Shown: positions 33,172 through 42,615, numbered from the stretch's first letter. The stretch is DNA of 64,000 bases from Pedobacter frigoris (GCF_005116445.1 NZ_SWBQ01000001.1:744001-808000), one strand, 5' to 3'. Numbers and translations are program-made. Notes: generated from the letters alone by a model not told the origin.

Positions 33172-34431
33172 ATGCAAATGGAATCAGTAGCGAATCTAAC
33201 AAAAAGTGAGGAGTTAATAACTAAGGAAAATAATTATGGTGCCCACAACTATCACCCTTTACCTGTGGTATTGGAGCGGGGTGAGGGTGTTTTTCTGTGG
33301 GACGTGGAGGGAAACCGGTATTTCGATTTTTTGTCTGCCTACTCGGCAGTAAACCAGGGACATTGTCACCCCAGAATTATAGGCGCACTTAAAGCGCAGG
33401 CAGAAAAACTGACCTTAACTTCCAGAGCTTTTTACAATGATAAGCTGGGTGATTTTGAAGAATTCATGTGTAAGCTATTTGGTTACAATAAGGCGTTGGT
33501 GATGAACTCAGGAGTGGAAGCTGTGGAAAGTGCCATGAAACTCTGCAGAAAATGGGCCTACCAGGTCAAAGGTATACCGGACGGGCAGGCCAAAATTGTG
33601 TTTGCCAAGGGAAATTTTCATGGACGTACAATTTCAGTGATTTCTGCATCAGACGATCAAAGTGCAAGAAAAGACTTCGGACCCTTTCTGGATGGCATCG
33701 TTCAGGTACCTTACAATGATGCGGATGTTTTTGAAGCATTACTGAAGCAGGATCAGCATATAGCAGGATTCATCGTTGAACCTATACAGGGAGAAGCGGG
33801 TGTGGTTGTGCCCGATGAGGATTACTTATCACGCATTCATGATTTGTGTAAGGCCCACAATGTGCTTTATATCGCTGATGAAATACAGACTGGTATTGCG
33901 AGAACAGGCAGTATGCTGGCTTCTTACGACATCAATACGGGGATAAACAGACCCGATATACTGATATTGGGTAAGGCAATTTCCGGTGGGGTACTCCCTG
34001 TTTCGGCGGTGCTGGCCGATGATCAGGTGATGTTATGTATAAAGCCTGGTGAACACGGTTCTACCTATGGTGGGAATCCATTGGCCTGCGCTGTAGCAAG
34101 AGAAGCAATGCAAGTGGTGCTGGATGAAAATCTGGCTTTAAACGCATTGAAGTTGGGTGAGCAGCTCCGGGAGGGACTTAGAGATATTGGAGATCGATTG
34201 GGTCTGATCAGGGAAGTGCGCGGGAAGGGATTGCTGACCGCCATTGTCATCGATAGCGGGGAAGATTCTGATCTGGCATGGAACATTTGTGTGGAATTTA
34301 AACGTCATGGACTGCTTGCTAAACCTACTCACGGGAATAAAATCCGACTGGCGCCGCCATTGGTGATCACCGAAGAGCAGATCAGCGAGAGTCTGAAGAT
34401 CATTGAAAAGGCTATTGCTAATTTTGCTTAG
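33172..34431 (+). CDS. rocD: Ornithine--oxo-acid aminotransferase
   Basis: A 419-residue class III PLP aminotransferase from the ATG at 33172; an upstream TTG at 33148 overlaps the predicted -7 box and ATG 33178 is also possible. It opens [20 protein letters not shown], the ornithine aminotransferase signature. The cofactor-binding stretch is [18 protein letters not shown]. The PLP Schiff-base lysine is Lys268 in ILGKAISGG, preceded by the Asp of [14 protein letters not shown]. It converts ornithine and 2-oxoglutarate to glutamate semialdehyde and glutamate. The arginase gene starts 5 bp downstream, so the operon turns arginine into glutamate. An Lrp regulator is divergent. Confidence 0.95.
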   Translation: MQMESVANLTKSEELITKENNYGAHNYHPLPVVLERGEGVFLWDVEGNRYFDFLSAYSAVNQGHCHPRIIGALKAQAEKLTLTSRAFYNDKLGDFEEFMCKLFGYNKALVMNSGVEAVESAMKLCRKWAYQVKGIPDGQAKIVFAKGNFHGRTISVISASDDQSARKDFGPFLDGIVQVPYNDADVFEALLKQDQHIAGFIVEPIQGEAGVVVPDEDYLSRIHDLCKAHNVLYIADEIQTGIARTGSMLASYDINTGINRPDILILGKAISGGVLPVSAVLADDQVMLCIKPGEHGSTYGGNPLACAVAREAMQVVLDENLALNALKLGEQLREGLRDIGDRLGLIREVRGKGLLTAIVIDSGEDSDLAWNICVEFKRHGLLAKPTHGNKIRLAPPLVITEEQISESLKIIEKAIANFA

Positions 34432-34436
34432 GGTTT

Positions 34437-35402
34437 ATGAGAAAATCCATAAAAATTATCAAAAACAGGTCTGATATTGGTGCCGGAACGCGGGGGTCAG
34501 ACATGGGGGTAGATGCTATAGAAATTGCGGCAATTAATAAGGGGAGTCAGTATTTCAACAATTTTCCTTTTATAGAGGTGCAGACAAGGAACGAATCTGT
34601 CTACCGCGCAGATCAAAATGTATTTGCCAAACGGATAGAAGAGGTAAAAGAACAATGTGACCGTCTGGCGGCGGTGGTGCAGCAAACATTAACTGCTGGT
34701 GAATTTCCTCTGATATTTTCGGGAGACCATTCTTCGGCAATCGGCAGTATTGCCGGAATCAAGGCAACCTATCCTGAAAAGACACTGGGTGTGATCTGGA
34801 TTGATGCACATGCCGACCTGCATTCGCCATATACGACTCCTTCGGGCAACCTTCACGGGATGCCGCTGGCTGCTACTATTGGCGAAGATAATTTGTCCTG
34901 CAAGATAAATGACGTACCGGAACTTACGGCTGCTTACTGGGAGCATTTGAAGAATATCGGCGTCAGTGGGCCTAAGATCAAGCCGGAACATTTGGTTTAT
35001 TTCGGTGTACGTGATACGGAAGAAAGCGAAGATATCCTCATCCAAAACGTTGGGATAAAAAACTATCAGGTGGCTGAGATCCGTAGCAGGGAAATGGATG
35101 TTTGTGTGCAGGAAGCCCTCGCTAAATTATCAGATTGTGACTTCCTGTATGTATCCTTCGATGTAGACAGTATGGATTGCGACCTAATTTCTGATGGGAC
35201 TGGAACGCCTGTGCCAAAGGGATTCGATCAGCAGGAGATCATTGCCATGACAGAACAGCTCATCGGTTCGGATAAAGTAATTTGTTTTGAAGTGGTGGAG
35301 GTAAACCCGCTACTCGACCATAAAGGCAACAGGATGGCTGAAGTTACATTTGAGATACTGGAACACATCACTCAGCCGATACTGATTCACTTATTAGTCT
35401 GA
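34437..35402 (+). CDS. rocF: Arginase family protein (probable arginase)
   Basis: A 321-residue ureohydrolase with all dinuclear-manganese ligands: His98 in SGDHSSAIG, Asp123, His125 and Asp127 in DAHADLHSP, and Asp242 and Asp244 in SFDVDSMDCD. The family also contains agmatinase and formimidoylglutamase. Arginase is preferred because the gene lies 5 bp after ornithine aminotransferase, which uses its product. The loop GNLHGMPLA, following the DAHAD motif, also fits true arginases. The reaction is arginine plus water to ornithine plus urea in the cytoplasm. No urease genes are in the window. Confidence 0.9.
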   Translation: MRKSIKIIKNRSDIGAGTRGSDMGVDAIEIAAINKGSQYFNNFPFIEVQTRNESVYRADQNVFAKRIEEVKEQCDRLAAVVQQTLTAGEFPLIFSGDHSSAIGSIAGIKATYPEKTLGVIWIDAHADLHSPYTTPSGNLHGMPLAATIGEDNLSCKINDVPELTAAYWEHLKNIGVSGPKIKPEHLVYFGVRDTEESEDILIQNVGIKNYQVAEIRSREMDVCVQEALAKLSDCDFLYVSFDVDSMDCDLISDGTGTPVPKGFDQQEIIAMTEQLIGSDKVICFEVVEVNPLLDHKGNRMAEVTFEILEHITQPILIHLLV

Positions 35403-35507
35403 ATCGTACACTTAGGTTTGTTCTCGTATTAGGTAAGGTGTTTATAGTAAGAGCGTTGACTGTTTAGATATTCGGGGCACCATTATTGGATAGTTTATAG
35501 AAAAGTT

Positions 35508-35801
35508 ATGATCTCTATCAACAATATTCAGCCGTTAAGCCCCGAAGCTTTATTCGATTTATTAAAAACTGATTTTCCAACTTATATTAATGAGCAGCTG
35601 GGAAGCAATCTTAACGTAGAATTTGCACATGTTTCTGATGTGGTAAACATCAGCTTTCCGGAAGTTATAGAGGGAAATGCGTATACGCTTACGATCGGTG
35701 ATGATCAGATAGAAATTACTGACCATACTGCTGAAGAAACCTACAACACCGAATTGCTGGAGCAACACCTGGTGGCATTTTTAACGATAAAGGCAGGATA
35801 G
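35508..35801 (+). CDS. Small hypothetical acidic protein
   Basis: A 97-residue soluble protein, strongly acidic, with no signal peptide. It opens MISINNIQPLSPEALFDLLK and ends LLEQHLVAFLTIKAG. The middle alternates strands (VVNISFPEVIEGNAYTLTIG). I recognise no family. It is probably real: it has a normal ATG, codon use like its neighbours, and a second small gene starting 3 bp after its stop. The pair forms its own little operon 105 bp after arginase; a link to arginine metabolism is not shown. Confidence 0.6.
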   Translation: MISINNIQPLSPEALFDLLKTDFPTYINEQLGSNLNVEFAHVSDVVNISFPEVIEGNAYTLTIGDDQIEITDHTAEETYNTELLEQHLVAFLTIKAG

Positions 35802-35804
35802 TCG

Positions 35805-35942
35805 ATGAGTCAGATCGCAATGGTCATATACGGTTATCAGGTGGGAGCGTCGGAAATCATGCTGGTAATTTTGGGATTCTTCGTCTTATTTCTGATCGCC
35901 AGGAACATCATTCTTTATCAGCTGAAGTCAAAAGACCAATAG
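35805..35942 (+). CDS. 45-residue single-span membrane microprotein
   Basis: ATG at 35805 to TAG at 35940-35942 encodes a 45-residue protein. It has a short polar N-terminus (MSQIAMVIYGYQVGASE), one strong membrane helix (about residues 18-36, IMLVILGFFVLFLIARNI) and a basic C-terminus (LKSKDQ), so the C-terminus probably stays inside. It starts 3 bp after the stop of the 97-residue gene, suggesting translational coupling. No family is recognised. The clean transmembrane pattern, tight spacing and normal codons argue that it is real despite its size. Confidence 0.6.
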   Translation: MSQIAMVIYGYQVGASEIMLVILGFFVLFLIARNIILYQLKSKDQ

Positions 35943-35948
35943 GCAAGA

Positions 35949-36563
35949 TTAGTGATGGCTTTCAATTTTATCTAATTTGAAATACCCCAGATGTATCTGG
36001 TCTTCAGGTATTTCTATGTCTGCCGGTGATACCTGGATTTGATATTTTTTCTTTAAATCCGGGCTCAAGATGTCATCAAGGCGATAAATATCATCCACAT
36101 CTATCCCGTATTTTTCATCGATATGCGAATTTGCACCTTTGGTACTGTTGGATTTGAAAAATATGGTCTTTTTTGAATCCTGTACTGCCTGTGCTGTATC
36201 GGGTTTCACACACAACATTGTGTAATGCTGCTCTTCCAGTTTGCCTGTCTGGTATCCACCCAGGTTAATAAAGAAGAGTTTGTGTACATCTGACGCTATA
36301 GTGTTATTTTTTTCAATCACCTTCACTTGATACCCGTCAACGAGATTGATTTCGCGCCAGCCATCGATGTGAAGGCTGGATCCGGCTTCAGGCCAGAAGG
36401 CTTTGAGTTGTGGCACCAGCCGGGAAAGGGAAGGCGCGATGCCAAAAAAGTAGTCGTGTTGTTCGACGTTACGCTGCGGCGCTTTCGAACCGAGTAAAAC
36501 CATAAAAAGTTTGGGATTTGTGTAAATTTCAGTTTCCTGGTCCATTGGTTTTTGACTTGTCAT
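35949..36563 (-). CDS. DUF1543 domain protein
   Basis: A 204-residue cytoplasmic protein. The N-terminal half carries the DUF1543 pattern: KLFMVLLGSKAPQRNVEQHD, then YFFGIAPSLSRLVPQLKAFW and HIDGWREI. The second half contains a repeat-like NLGGYQTGKLEEQHYTMLCV, as in two-domain members of this family. DUF1543 has no known activity. The gene is single, 6 bp from the end of the convergent microprotein gene. Its start is the first of two close Met codons (MTSQKPMDQE); the second is equally possible. Confidence 0.8.
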   Translation of the reverse strand: MTSQKPMDQETEIYTNPKLFMVLLGSKAPQRNVEQHDYFFGIAPSLSRLVPQLKAFWPEAGSSLHIDGWREINLVDGYQVKVIEKNNTIASDVHKLFFINLGGYQTGKLEEQHYTMLCVKPDTAQAVQDSKKTIFFKSNSTKGANSHIDEKYGIDVDDIYRLDDILSPDLKKKYQIQVSPADIEIPEDQIHLGYFKLDKIESHH

Positions 36564-36697
36564 TCTACGTTATCTTAAATAATGTTAACGGTTTTTTCCG
36601 GATGATTGTTTATATAAATTTAATAATCAGGTTTACCTTAAAACAATTTGTCGTTTTTTTTATTTAATGCTATGATTTAATGTTAAGCCATCAAGCC

Positions 36698-38446
36698 ATG
36701 AATAAAAAAATCGCCATATTGGGAGGCGGTCCCAGTGGACTTTTTATGTACAAACGACTAGTAGAATCTGGGCGTAAGCACCTTGATATTCATATTTTTG
36801 AACGCAAGGCATATCTTGGCGCCGGCATGCCCTATAGTCACGAAGGTGCCAATGATGAGCACATCACGAATGTTTCGGATAATGAGATTCCCAGGATATT
36901 CAACTCTATAGCTGAATGGGTAGAGACCGCACCGGTTGAGCTGCTGGAGCGGTTTAATATTAATGCTGAAAACTTTAATGAGTATAAGGTATTGCCAAGA
37001 CTGTTTTTCGGTGCTTATTTATCTGCCCAGTTCGATTTATTGTGTGATAAAGCTGGAGGTACAGGCATCTGCACGACGGTTCATTTAGAAACCAATGTTA
37101 CTGGTATACTTGACCGTCCTGAAAACCAATGCGTGCAGGTGGAAGTTGACGGTGATCAGCGGAATGATTTTGATCATGTAGTAGTTTGCATTGGCCACAA
37201 CTGGCCTAAAAAGCTGGAAGGAAAGATACCTGGTTATTATGATTCGCCGTATCCTCCGTTAAAGCTTAAAAAAAGGCTGAACCATGCTGTTGCCATCAAG
37301 GGTTCGTCGCTTACTGCTATAGATGCGATCAGGACGATTGCCCGTGAGAACGGGACATTTGCTGAAGATGCTGAAGGCAAACTAACGTTCTGTCTTGATG
37401 AGGCCTCCGCTGATTTTCGGATTGTGATGCATTCGCGTAATGGCATGCTCCCGGCTGTAAGGTTTCACCTGGAAGATTCTCATCTGGGTAAGGATGGACT
37501 ATTGAGTAAAGCGGAACTGGAAATGCACATTGCCGGCAACGACGGATTTATTTCCCTGGATTTTCTATTTGAAAAGAACTTTAAGGAAACATTCATAGAG
37601 CGGAAACCCGAATTTTATGAGCAGATCAAAGGAATGAACATCGAAACGTTTGTGGATGCGATGATGCAAAAACGAGAAAGGATGGATCCCTTTGAATTGT
37701 TGAAAAAAGAATATGCAGAAGCAGAAAAGTCGATCGAAAACCGGGAATCTATACACTGGAAAGAAATGCTCGCAGTGCTTAGTTTCGCCATGAATTATCC
37801 GGCTAAGTATCTTTCAGCGGAAGACATGCTCAGGCTACAGAAGGTGCTTATGCCCCTTATTTCTATCGTTATTGCCTTTGTTCCGCAGAGTTCATGTCGG
37901 GATTTAATGGCGCTGCACGACGCCGGATTGCTTTCGCTGGTATCAGTAGGAGATGATAGTGAAGTGGAGTCGCTGGATAGCGGTGGGGTAGAATACCACT
38001 ATACTGATGAGCATCATGACGAGGTGACGCATCATTACGAGACCTTTATTGATTGTGTTGGTCAGCCCGCCCTGGCTTTTGAAGACTTTCCATTCCGGGA
38101 CCTGATTGATAAAGGTGTGGTGAGCCCTGCAAGGTTGAGGTTTCGCTCACAGCAGGAGGGGAAAGCACAAGTGGATAAAAAGAATGAGCTGGTCAGCATA
38201 GACCACAATGGACAATATTTTATGACAGTGCCGGGAATTAGTATAAATGACTGTTTTCAGGTAACTGACCGGACTGGTAAAGCCAACGAAAGAATTTATA
38301 TGATGGCGGTGCCCTATATCGGGGGGTATAATCCGGATTATTCAGGTATTGATTTTAGTGAGGCCGCTTCTCAGACCATACTGGACAGTTTGTTTACAGA
38401 TGAAGTTGAGGATTTAAAGGTTCAGGTATGTAATACAGATCAGTAA
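36698..38446 (+). CDS. FAD/NAD(P)-binding protein (flavin-containing oxidoreductase-like)
   Basis: A 582-residue protein from the ATG at 36698, which puts the canonical Rossmann start MNKKIAILGGGPSGLFMYKR at the N-terminus; an in-frame ATG at 36680 adds six residues but lies close to the predicted transcription start. After the dinucleotide motif comes FERKAYLGAGMPYSHEGAND, characteristic of the FAD-NAD(P)-binding family PF13454 (HydG-like or HI0933-neighbour proteins). A second nucleotide-binding region is at about 165-205 (VVVCIGHNWPK). The C-terminal part ends with TVPGISINDCFQVTDRTG. Substrate unknown. A plausible promoter (TTTG 36647-36650, 20 bp, TATGATTT 36671-36678) precedes it. Confidence 0.82.
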   Translation: MNKKIAILGGGPSGLFMYKRLVESGRKHLDIHIFERKAYLGAGMPYSHEGANDEHITNVSDNEIPRIFNSIAEWVETAPVELLERFNINAENFNEYKVLPRLFFGAYLSAQFDLLCDKAGGTGICTTVHLETNVTGILDRPENQCVQVEVDGDQRNDFDHVVVCIGHNWPKKLEGKIPGYYDSPYPPLKLKKRLNHAVAIKGSSLTAIDAIRTIARENGTFAEDAEGKLTFCLDEASADFRIVMHSRNGMLPAVRFHLEDSHLGKDGLLSKAELEMHIAGNDGFISLDFLFEKNFKETFIERKPEFYEQIKGMNIETFVDAMMQKRERMDPFELLKKEYAEAEKSIENRESIHWKEMLAVLSFAMNYPAKYLSAEDMLRLQKVLMPLISIVIAFVPQSSCRDLMALHDAGLLSLVSVGDDSEVESLDSGGVEYHYTDEHHDEVTHHYETFIDCVGQPALAFEDFPFRDLIDKGVVSPARLRFRSQQEGKAQVDKKNELVSIDHNGQYFMTVPGISINDCFQVTDRTGKANERIYMMAVPYIGGYNPDYSGIDFSEAASQTILDSLFTDEVEDLKVQVCNTDQ

Positions 38447-38585
38447 CCCGGGCGTAAACGTCTTGCTTTTGAAGGGACGGGAATGAAATTTTTGAATCGA
38501 ATGGTTGCAGATAATATTATGTTTTTCAGTTTGATAGCTCTAAAAGGAGCTTGTTCTGAAATTACATTAAATATTTGTGTGAAAA

Positions 38586-38602
38586 TCCGTATAATTTACG
38601 GA
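38586..38602. promoter_or_regulatory. Small inverted repeat upstream of cysteine desulfurase gene
   Basis: TCCGTA (38586-38591) and TACGGA (38597-38602) form a perfect 6-bp dyad with a 5-bp centre, 71 bp before the start codon. It is the size of an operator for a dimeric repressor. It does not match the IscR consensus, and no regulator is encoded nearby. Confidence 0.3.
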
Positions 38603-38672
38603 ATATACGCTGTACGTTGACGGAATTATCAATTATATCGACTTTTGTTAAATATTATATTTTTCAATTGTT

Positions 38673-39827
38673 ATGAAACAACCCGTTTACTTAGATAATG
38701 CTGCAACCACTGCCCTTGATCCTGAAGTGTTGGAGTCTATGCTGCCTTATATGACACAGCATTTTGGTAATCCATCCTCATCATATTCACTGGGCCGTGT
38801 TACCAAGTCAGCCATCGAAGCAGCCCGAAAAACTGTTGCTCAAATCTTGTCGGTAAAACCATCGACTTTGATTTTTACCAGCGGCGGAACAGAAGGTAAC
38901 AACATGGCAATAGCTATGGCCGTTAACGAGTTAGGTTGTAAACATATCATTACTTCTCCTATAGAACATCACGCCGTTTTGCATACTGTGGAGCATTATG
39001 CACACAGTAAAAATCTAACATTTTCTTATGTGAAGCTGACTGCAACCGGTGAAGTTGACTATGAAAATCTTGAAGCGCAACTAGTGAACCAGTCCAAACA
39101 AGGTAAAAAATGCCTGGTGTCATTGATGCATGCCAATAATGAATTGGGGAGTTTACTGGATATAGCACTTGCAGGTAAGCTTTGCAGAGAAAACAATGCG
39201 CTATTTCATGCGGACTGTGTTCAGACGATAGGCCATTATCCAATAGATTTAAAGGCTTGTGGAGTACATTTTGCTACTGCAGCCGGACATAAGTTTCATG
39301 GTCCAAAAGGCACCGGCTTACTTTATGTGAGTGATGAGGTGAAGGCATATCCCTTGATTTTCGGAGGCGGTCAGGAGCGTAAATTGCGTGCCGGTACAGA
39401 AAATGTGTACGGTATAGTGGGATTTGCGAAAGCCCTTGAACTCGCAACGGCAGGGTATGACAGCGATAGTAAATACATCACTGAGCTGAATCATTTTATG
39501 AGAACGCAACTTAAGTTGGCTGTTCCGGGTGTTTCTTTTAACAATCCTGCCAATTCACTGTATACTGTATTGAGTGTTTGTTTTCCGGTTGATTCGCAGA
39601 GCGACTACCTGGTAACTTTGTTCGATATGAAAGGCATTTGTGTGTCTGGAGGCAGTGCCTGCAGCAGCGGAGATGGCGGTTCTCATGTGATGAAAGCGAT
39701 TGGCAAGGCAAAGTCTTGTGCCACCTTGCGTTTCTCTTTCAGTAAGCATACTACAAGGGAAGAGATTGTTGAAGCCGTTGAAGTAGCAGCATCCATCTTT
39801 CAAAACAAGGAAATTTCTATCGCCTAA
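38673..39827 (+). CDS. Cysteine desulfurase (IscS/NifS-like)
   Basis: A 384-residue class V PLP enzyme. It opens KQPVYLDNAATTALDPEVLE, the universal start of the family. The PLP lysine is Lys207 in AAGHKFHGPKGTG, and the active-site cysteine is Cys330 in SGGSACSSGDGG. The Cys sits in the SSG(S) loop of NifS/IscS-type (group I) enzymes. It releases sulfur from cysteine for iron-sulfur clusters or other sulfur carriers, leaving alanine. It is followed 12 bp later by a TauE/SafE permease, a pairing that suggests sulfur or sulfite handling. No isc or suf scaffold genes are near, so it may be a secondary desulfurase. Confidence 0.94.
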   Translation: MKQPVYLDNAATTALDPEVLESMLPYMTQHFGNPSSSYSLGRVTKSAIEAARKTVAQILSVKPSTLIFTSGGTEGNNMAIAMAVNELGCKHIITSPIEHHAVLHTVEHYAHSKNLTFSYVKLTATGEVDYENLEAQLVNQSKQGKKCLVSLMHANNELGSLLDIALAGKLCRENNALFHADCVQTIGHYPIDLKACGVHFATAAGHKFHGPKGTGLLYVSDEVKAYPLIFGGGQERKLRAGTENVYGIVGFAKALELATAGYDSDSKYITELNHFMRTQLKLAVPGVSFNNPANSLYTVLSVCFPVDSQSDYLVTLFDMKGICVSGGSACSSGDGGSHVMKAIGKAKSCATLRFSFSKHTTREEIVEAVEVAASIFQNKEISIA

Positions 39828-39839
39828 TATTTCAGCGGC

Positions 39840-40646
39840 ATGGAATTGATTGGATATTGCGCTTGTGCCTTAATAGGTATTTCTCTGGGCCTTATTGGCG
39901 CCGGTGGAAGTATACTAATGGTCCCTGTGCTGGTATTTCTTTTTCGGATGCCTCCGGTACTGGCTACTTCTTATTCTTTGTTTGTAGTAGGCATCACCAG
40001 TTTCTTTGCAGCGACGGGCAAATTTCGTAAGGGTGATGTGCTGGTGGGCTCAGCATTAACTTTTGGACTAACTTCCATGGTTGCTGTCGTTGCCATCAGG
40101 CAATTCGTCATTCCAATAATGCCCAAGTCATTTGGACACCTGGGCCATGCTACTTTAAGTTATGATTTGCTAAGTATAGTTCTTTTTGCATGTTTAATGA
40201 TCCTTGCAGCTATTGTGATGATCAATAAAAGCGGGAAAACAGATTGCGTGACCATGGAAGGCTCAAGCAGTTTTATGCTCAGTATTCCATATGCTTTGCT
40301 GATCGGAACGGTTACGGGTTTTCTGGGTGCGGGGGGTGGTTTTATATTGATCCCGGTGATGACTTTAATGCTTGGAATGGATATTAAAAAGGCTGTAGGT
40401 ACATCACTTGCCGTAGTGGCCTTAAACTCTTTATCGGGTTTTGCTAACGACCTTAATCACGTAGATATTAACTGGAAGTTTCTGCTTGTCATATCCGCCA
40501 TGGCGTTATTAGGTAGTATAGCAGGAGCCAGGATTGCGGATAGGGTTAATTCGAAAAAATTAAAAGCCGGTTTTGGCTGGTTCATTTTAATGCTGGGCAT
40601 CCTGATTATTACTAGGGAATGCTATAGTTTTTTCCAAATCGTTTAA
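39840..40646 (+). CDS. TauE/SafE family sulfite/organosulfonate permease
   Basis: A 268-residue membrane protein with eight predicted spans in two related halves. Each half starts with the family motif: GLIGAGGSILMVPVL at about residues 18-32 and GFLGAGGGFILIPVM at about 160-174. The second half also has KKAVGTSLAVVALNSLSGF. TauE/SafE proteins move sulfite, sulfonates or related anions; the co-transcribed cysteine desulfurase 12 bp upstream supports a sulfur compound. Direction of transport cannot be told from sequence. The length is normal. Confidence 0.93.
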   Translation: MELIGYCACALIGISLGLIGAGGSILMVPVLVFLFRMPPVLATSYSLFVVGITSFFAATGKFRKGDVLVGSALTFGLTSMVAVVAIRQFVIPIMPKSFGHLGHATLSYDLLSIVLFACLMILAAIVMINKSGKTDCVTMEGSSSFMLSIPYALLIGTVTGFLGAGGGFILIPVMTLMLGMDIKKAVGTSLAVVALNSLSGFANDLNHVDINWKFLLVISAMALLGSIAGARIADRVNSKKLKAGFGWFILMLGILIITRECYSFFQIV

Positions 40647-40733
40647 GAAATATTTGTTAGCATTTAGCTGTAAGCCTAAGGTAAAATGTCATCTCTTACA
40701 GATGGATTTGTGATAAAAGTATTTTTGTATTCT

Positions 40734-40741
40734 TATCTTTG
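40734..40741 (+). promoter_or_regulatory. Putative -7 box for DUF4833 gene
   Basis: TATCTTTG matches TAnnTTTG. TTTG at 40707-40710 could be the -33 element but is 23 bp away, slightly long. Transcription would start near 40748, about 11 bases before the ATG at 40759. Confidence 0.45.
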
Positions 40742-40758
40742 GGTATACTTAACAGGTA

Positions 40759-41331
40759 ATGATACAATTAAATTTTCGTGTTTTGGCCATTGGACTGTTT
40801 GTGGTGATGCAGTTGTTTATGGTACGGACTTTTGCTCAAACAACAGATAAGAGTGATCCTTCGCCATTAAAATTCCCCACACCTAAGGGAATTGCCAATC
40901 AACTTTTCTATTTACAAAGAGATCCGAATGTAAATACAATTATATACGAACTAAATGCGGATAAAAATGGGGTGGTAGATAAAAAAGAGCCTATCCTGAT
41001 TTATTGGATGAGGTATGGCGACAAGGGAGAAAAACAGGATTTGAGTTATATCCAACGGAAGTTTGCTTATGGTATTCAGACAAAGCAGATTGCGAAAGAC
41101 CAATACGAGCTGAGGTTTGTTTCTCATAAAAAACTGCCGATGTACCTGCAGCGTGGTGAGGATAAAAAGTTCCATGTCTATGTAACGGTAAACCAGAAGA
41201 AATTACAGATAGAAAGGATTTTTGTGAGGATAGAGGGTGGTTCTTTCTGGCTCCCTAATGTAAAATATGTGGAGATAAAAGGGATGAACACAGCAAACGA
41301 TGCTGTAGTGGTAGAACGTATTAAAGTATAA
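40759..41331 (+). CDS. DUF4833 domain exported protein
   Basis: A 190-residue protein with a signal peptide at about 1-26 (VRTFAQTTD). The mature part matches the DUF4833 pattern as I know it: NQLFYLQRDPNVNTIIYELN near the start, then EPILIYWMRYGDKGEKQDLS and QRKFAYGI. A basic, beta-rich C-terminal half follows (YVTVNQKKLQIERIFVRIEG). The family is exported and of unknown function in Bacteroidota. The gene is monocistronic, with its own promoter-like box and a terminator hairpin 6 bases after the stop. Confidence 0.85.
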   Translation: MIQLNFRVLAIGLFVVMQLFMVRTFAQTTDKSDPSPLKFPTPKGIANQLFYLQRDPNVNTIIYELNADKNGVVDKKEPILIYWMRYGDKGEKQDLSYIQRKFAYGIQTKQIAKDQYELRFVSHKKLPMYLQRGEDKKFHVYVTVNQKKLQIERIFVRIEGGSFWLPNVKYVEIKGMNTANDAVVVERIKV

Positions 41332-41336
41332 TATTA

Positions 41337-41374
41337 CTTTACCGGATCCGGCTGTTCAACTGAATCCGGTAAAG
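41337..41374. terminator. Bidirectional hairpin terminator
   Basis: CTTTACCGGAT (41337-41347) is fully complementary to ATCCGGTAAAG (41364-41374), with a 16-base loop. It lies between the convergent DUF4833 and metallophosphoesterase genes and should end both transcripts. Confidence 0.75.
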
Positions 41375-41388
41375 CAGGAATTTTGTGA

Positions 41389-42615
41389 TTAAGCTTTCAG
41401 GCTGTATTTACCTACTTCAGTACCATCGTCTTTCAGCATGGTAAGATTAAGTGTCTTTTGATCGGCTTTTACTTTGATCAGTGTGCGGTTTCCATCTCTT
41501 GGACCACCACCGATAATGATCGGATAAGGGTGCTCTGCAGAGGGTGGCCAAACGCCAAATTTGTGGGTATGTCCTGAGATGACAATATCAACTTTATGCT
41601 TGGCAAAAATCGGCGCAAATAGTTCACGTACATGTAGCGGTCCGTGTGCATCGCCGGAATGGAAATGTGGAATGTGCATCATGACCACACGGAATTTTGC
41701 ACGTTTGAATGCACTTGAGGTCATCACTTCTTCCAGCCATTTTGCCTGTTCCATGCGGTAATCATCAAAATCAACAATTCCTGCGTAGACCGGGTGAGTG
41801 TCTTCTTTGTCTTCACCTGTATCCAGTACTACGTTGAAAACCGGACCCCATTGGTAAGCAAAATATCCCTTGCCATCTTTATTGGAAAAGTAGTCGGCAA
41901 GTTCACGGCAAAATTTGCCCCTGGTTTCATGGTTGCCCCTCACGAACATAAAGGGTTTGGTGCTGGAAAATGCAGAAGGGGTAAGCATGTGGTCTATGAT
42001 CTGCTGCTCATCTGTCTGATAATCAAATAAATCTCCGTTGTAGAACACATAATCGTAATTGTCTGTTCCGTTGAGTTTCATCAAGTGAGGGATAGACTCA
42101 GGCCTGTCATGAATGTCATTCATGATCAGCCATTCTACCGTCTCCGGGTTCAATTTCGGGGTGGTAAAGGAGTAGGAGTCGCTGGTAATGGTTTCACCAT
42201 ATTTCAATGCATAGGGCTTGAAATCTACGATTTCTTTGGCCACTACACGGTAGCTGTATTGAGTTCCGGGTTTCAGATTCTTAAGGGCTACTTTATTGAT
42301 GCGGTTGTGGGCATCAACAAGTCCGGCCGTAACCTGATGTGCTTTTTGGTTTAGGTTATTGCCTTCACCGTACTCTACCCAGCTGTAGCAGAGTTTATTG
42401 GTAATCCACCTCACAGTCATACCATCCGGTGCAGGCACCTGAAGGTACGGTTTGGTCAGGAAAATATGTCCTTCTGCTGGTTTGGCGGTGAGTTGCTGCA
42501 GTACTTCGGCAGAACTGCTGCCGGGTAAAAATGCGGCAAGGGAGCCCAGGATTCCGGCTTTAGAGATGTTCCCTAAAAACGCTCTGCGGGGCAATGCATT
42601 TAATTCTTGTTCCAT
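41389..42615 (-). CDS. Calcineurin-like metallophosphoesterase with twin-arginine-type leader
   Basis: A 408-residue protein. The leader has LPRRAFLGNISKAGILGSLA, a twin-arginine pattern, suggesting export in folded form. A fibronectin/purple-acid-phosphatase-like N-terminal domain is at about 50-150 (KPYLQVPAPDGMTVRWIT, GTQYSYRVVAKE). The phosphoesterase core carries the ordered metal-ligand blocks NDIHDRPESI, YNGDLFDYQ, RGNHETRGK, MHIPHFHSGDAHG and SGHTHKFG. All expected Asp, Asn and His ligands are present, so it should be active on phosphomonoesters or diesters in the periplasm or at the surface. The substrate is not predictable. It is a single gene, separated from the pentose-phosphate cassette by a palindromic repeat. 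Confidence 0.92.
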   Translation of the reverse strand: MEQELNALPRRAFLGNISKAGILGSLAAFLPGSSSAEVLQQLTAKPAEGHIFLTKPYLQVPAPDGMTVRWITNKLCYSWVEYGEGNNLNQKAHQVTAGLVDAHNRINKVALKNLKPGTQYSYRVVAKEIVDFKPYALKYGETITSDSYSFTTPKLNPETVEWLIMNDIHDRPESIPHLMKLNGTDNYDYVFYNGDLFDYQTDEQQIIDHMLTPSAFSSTKPFMFVRGNHETRGKFCRELADYFSNKDGKGYFAYQWGPVFNVVLDTGEDKEDTHPVYAGIVDFDDYRMEQAKWLEEVMTSSAFKRAKFRVVMMHIPHFHSGDAHGPLHVRELFAPIFAKHKVDIVISGHTHKFGVWPPSAEHPYPIIIGGGPRDGNRTLIKVKADQKTLNLTMLKDDGTEVGKYSLKA

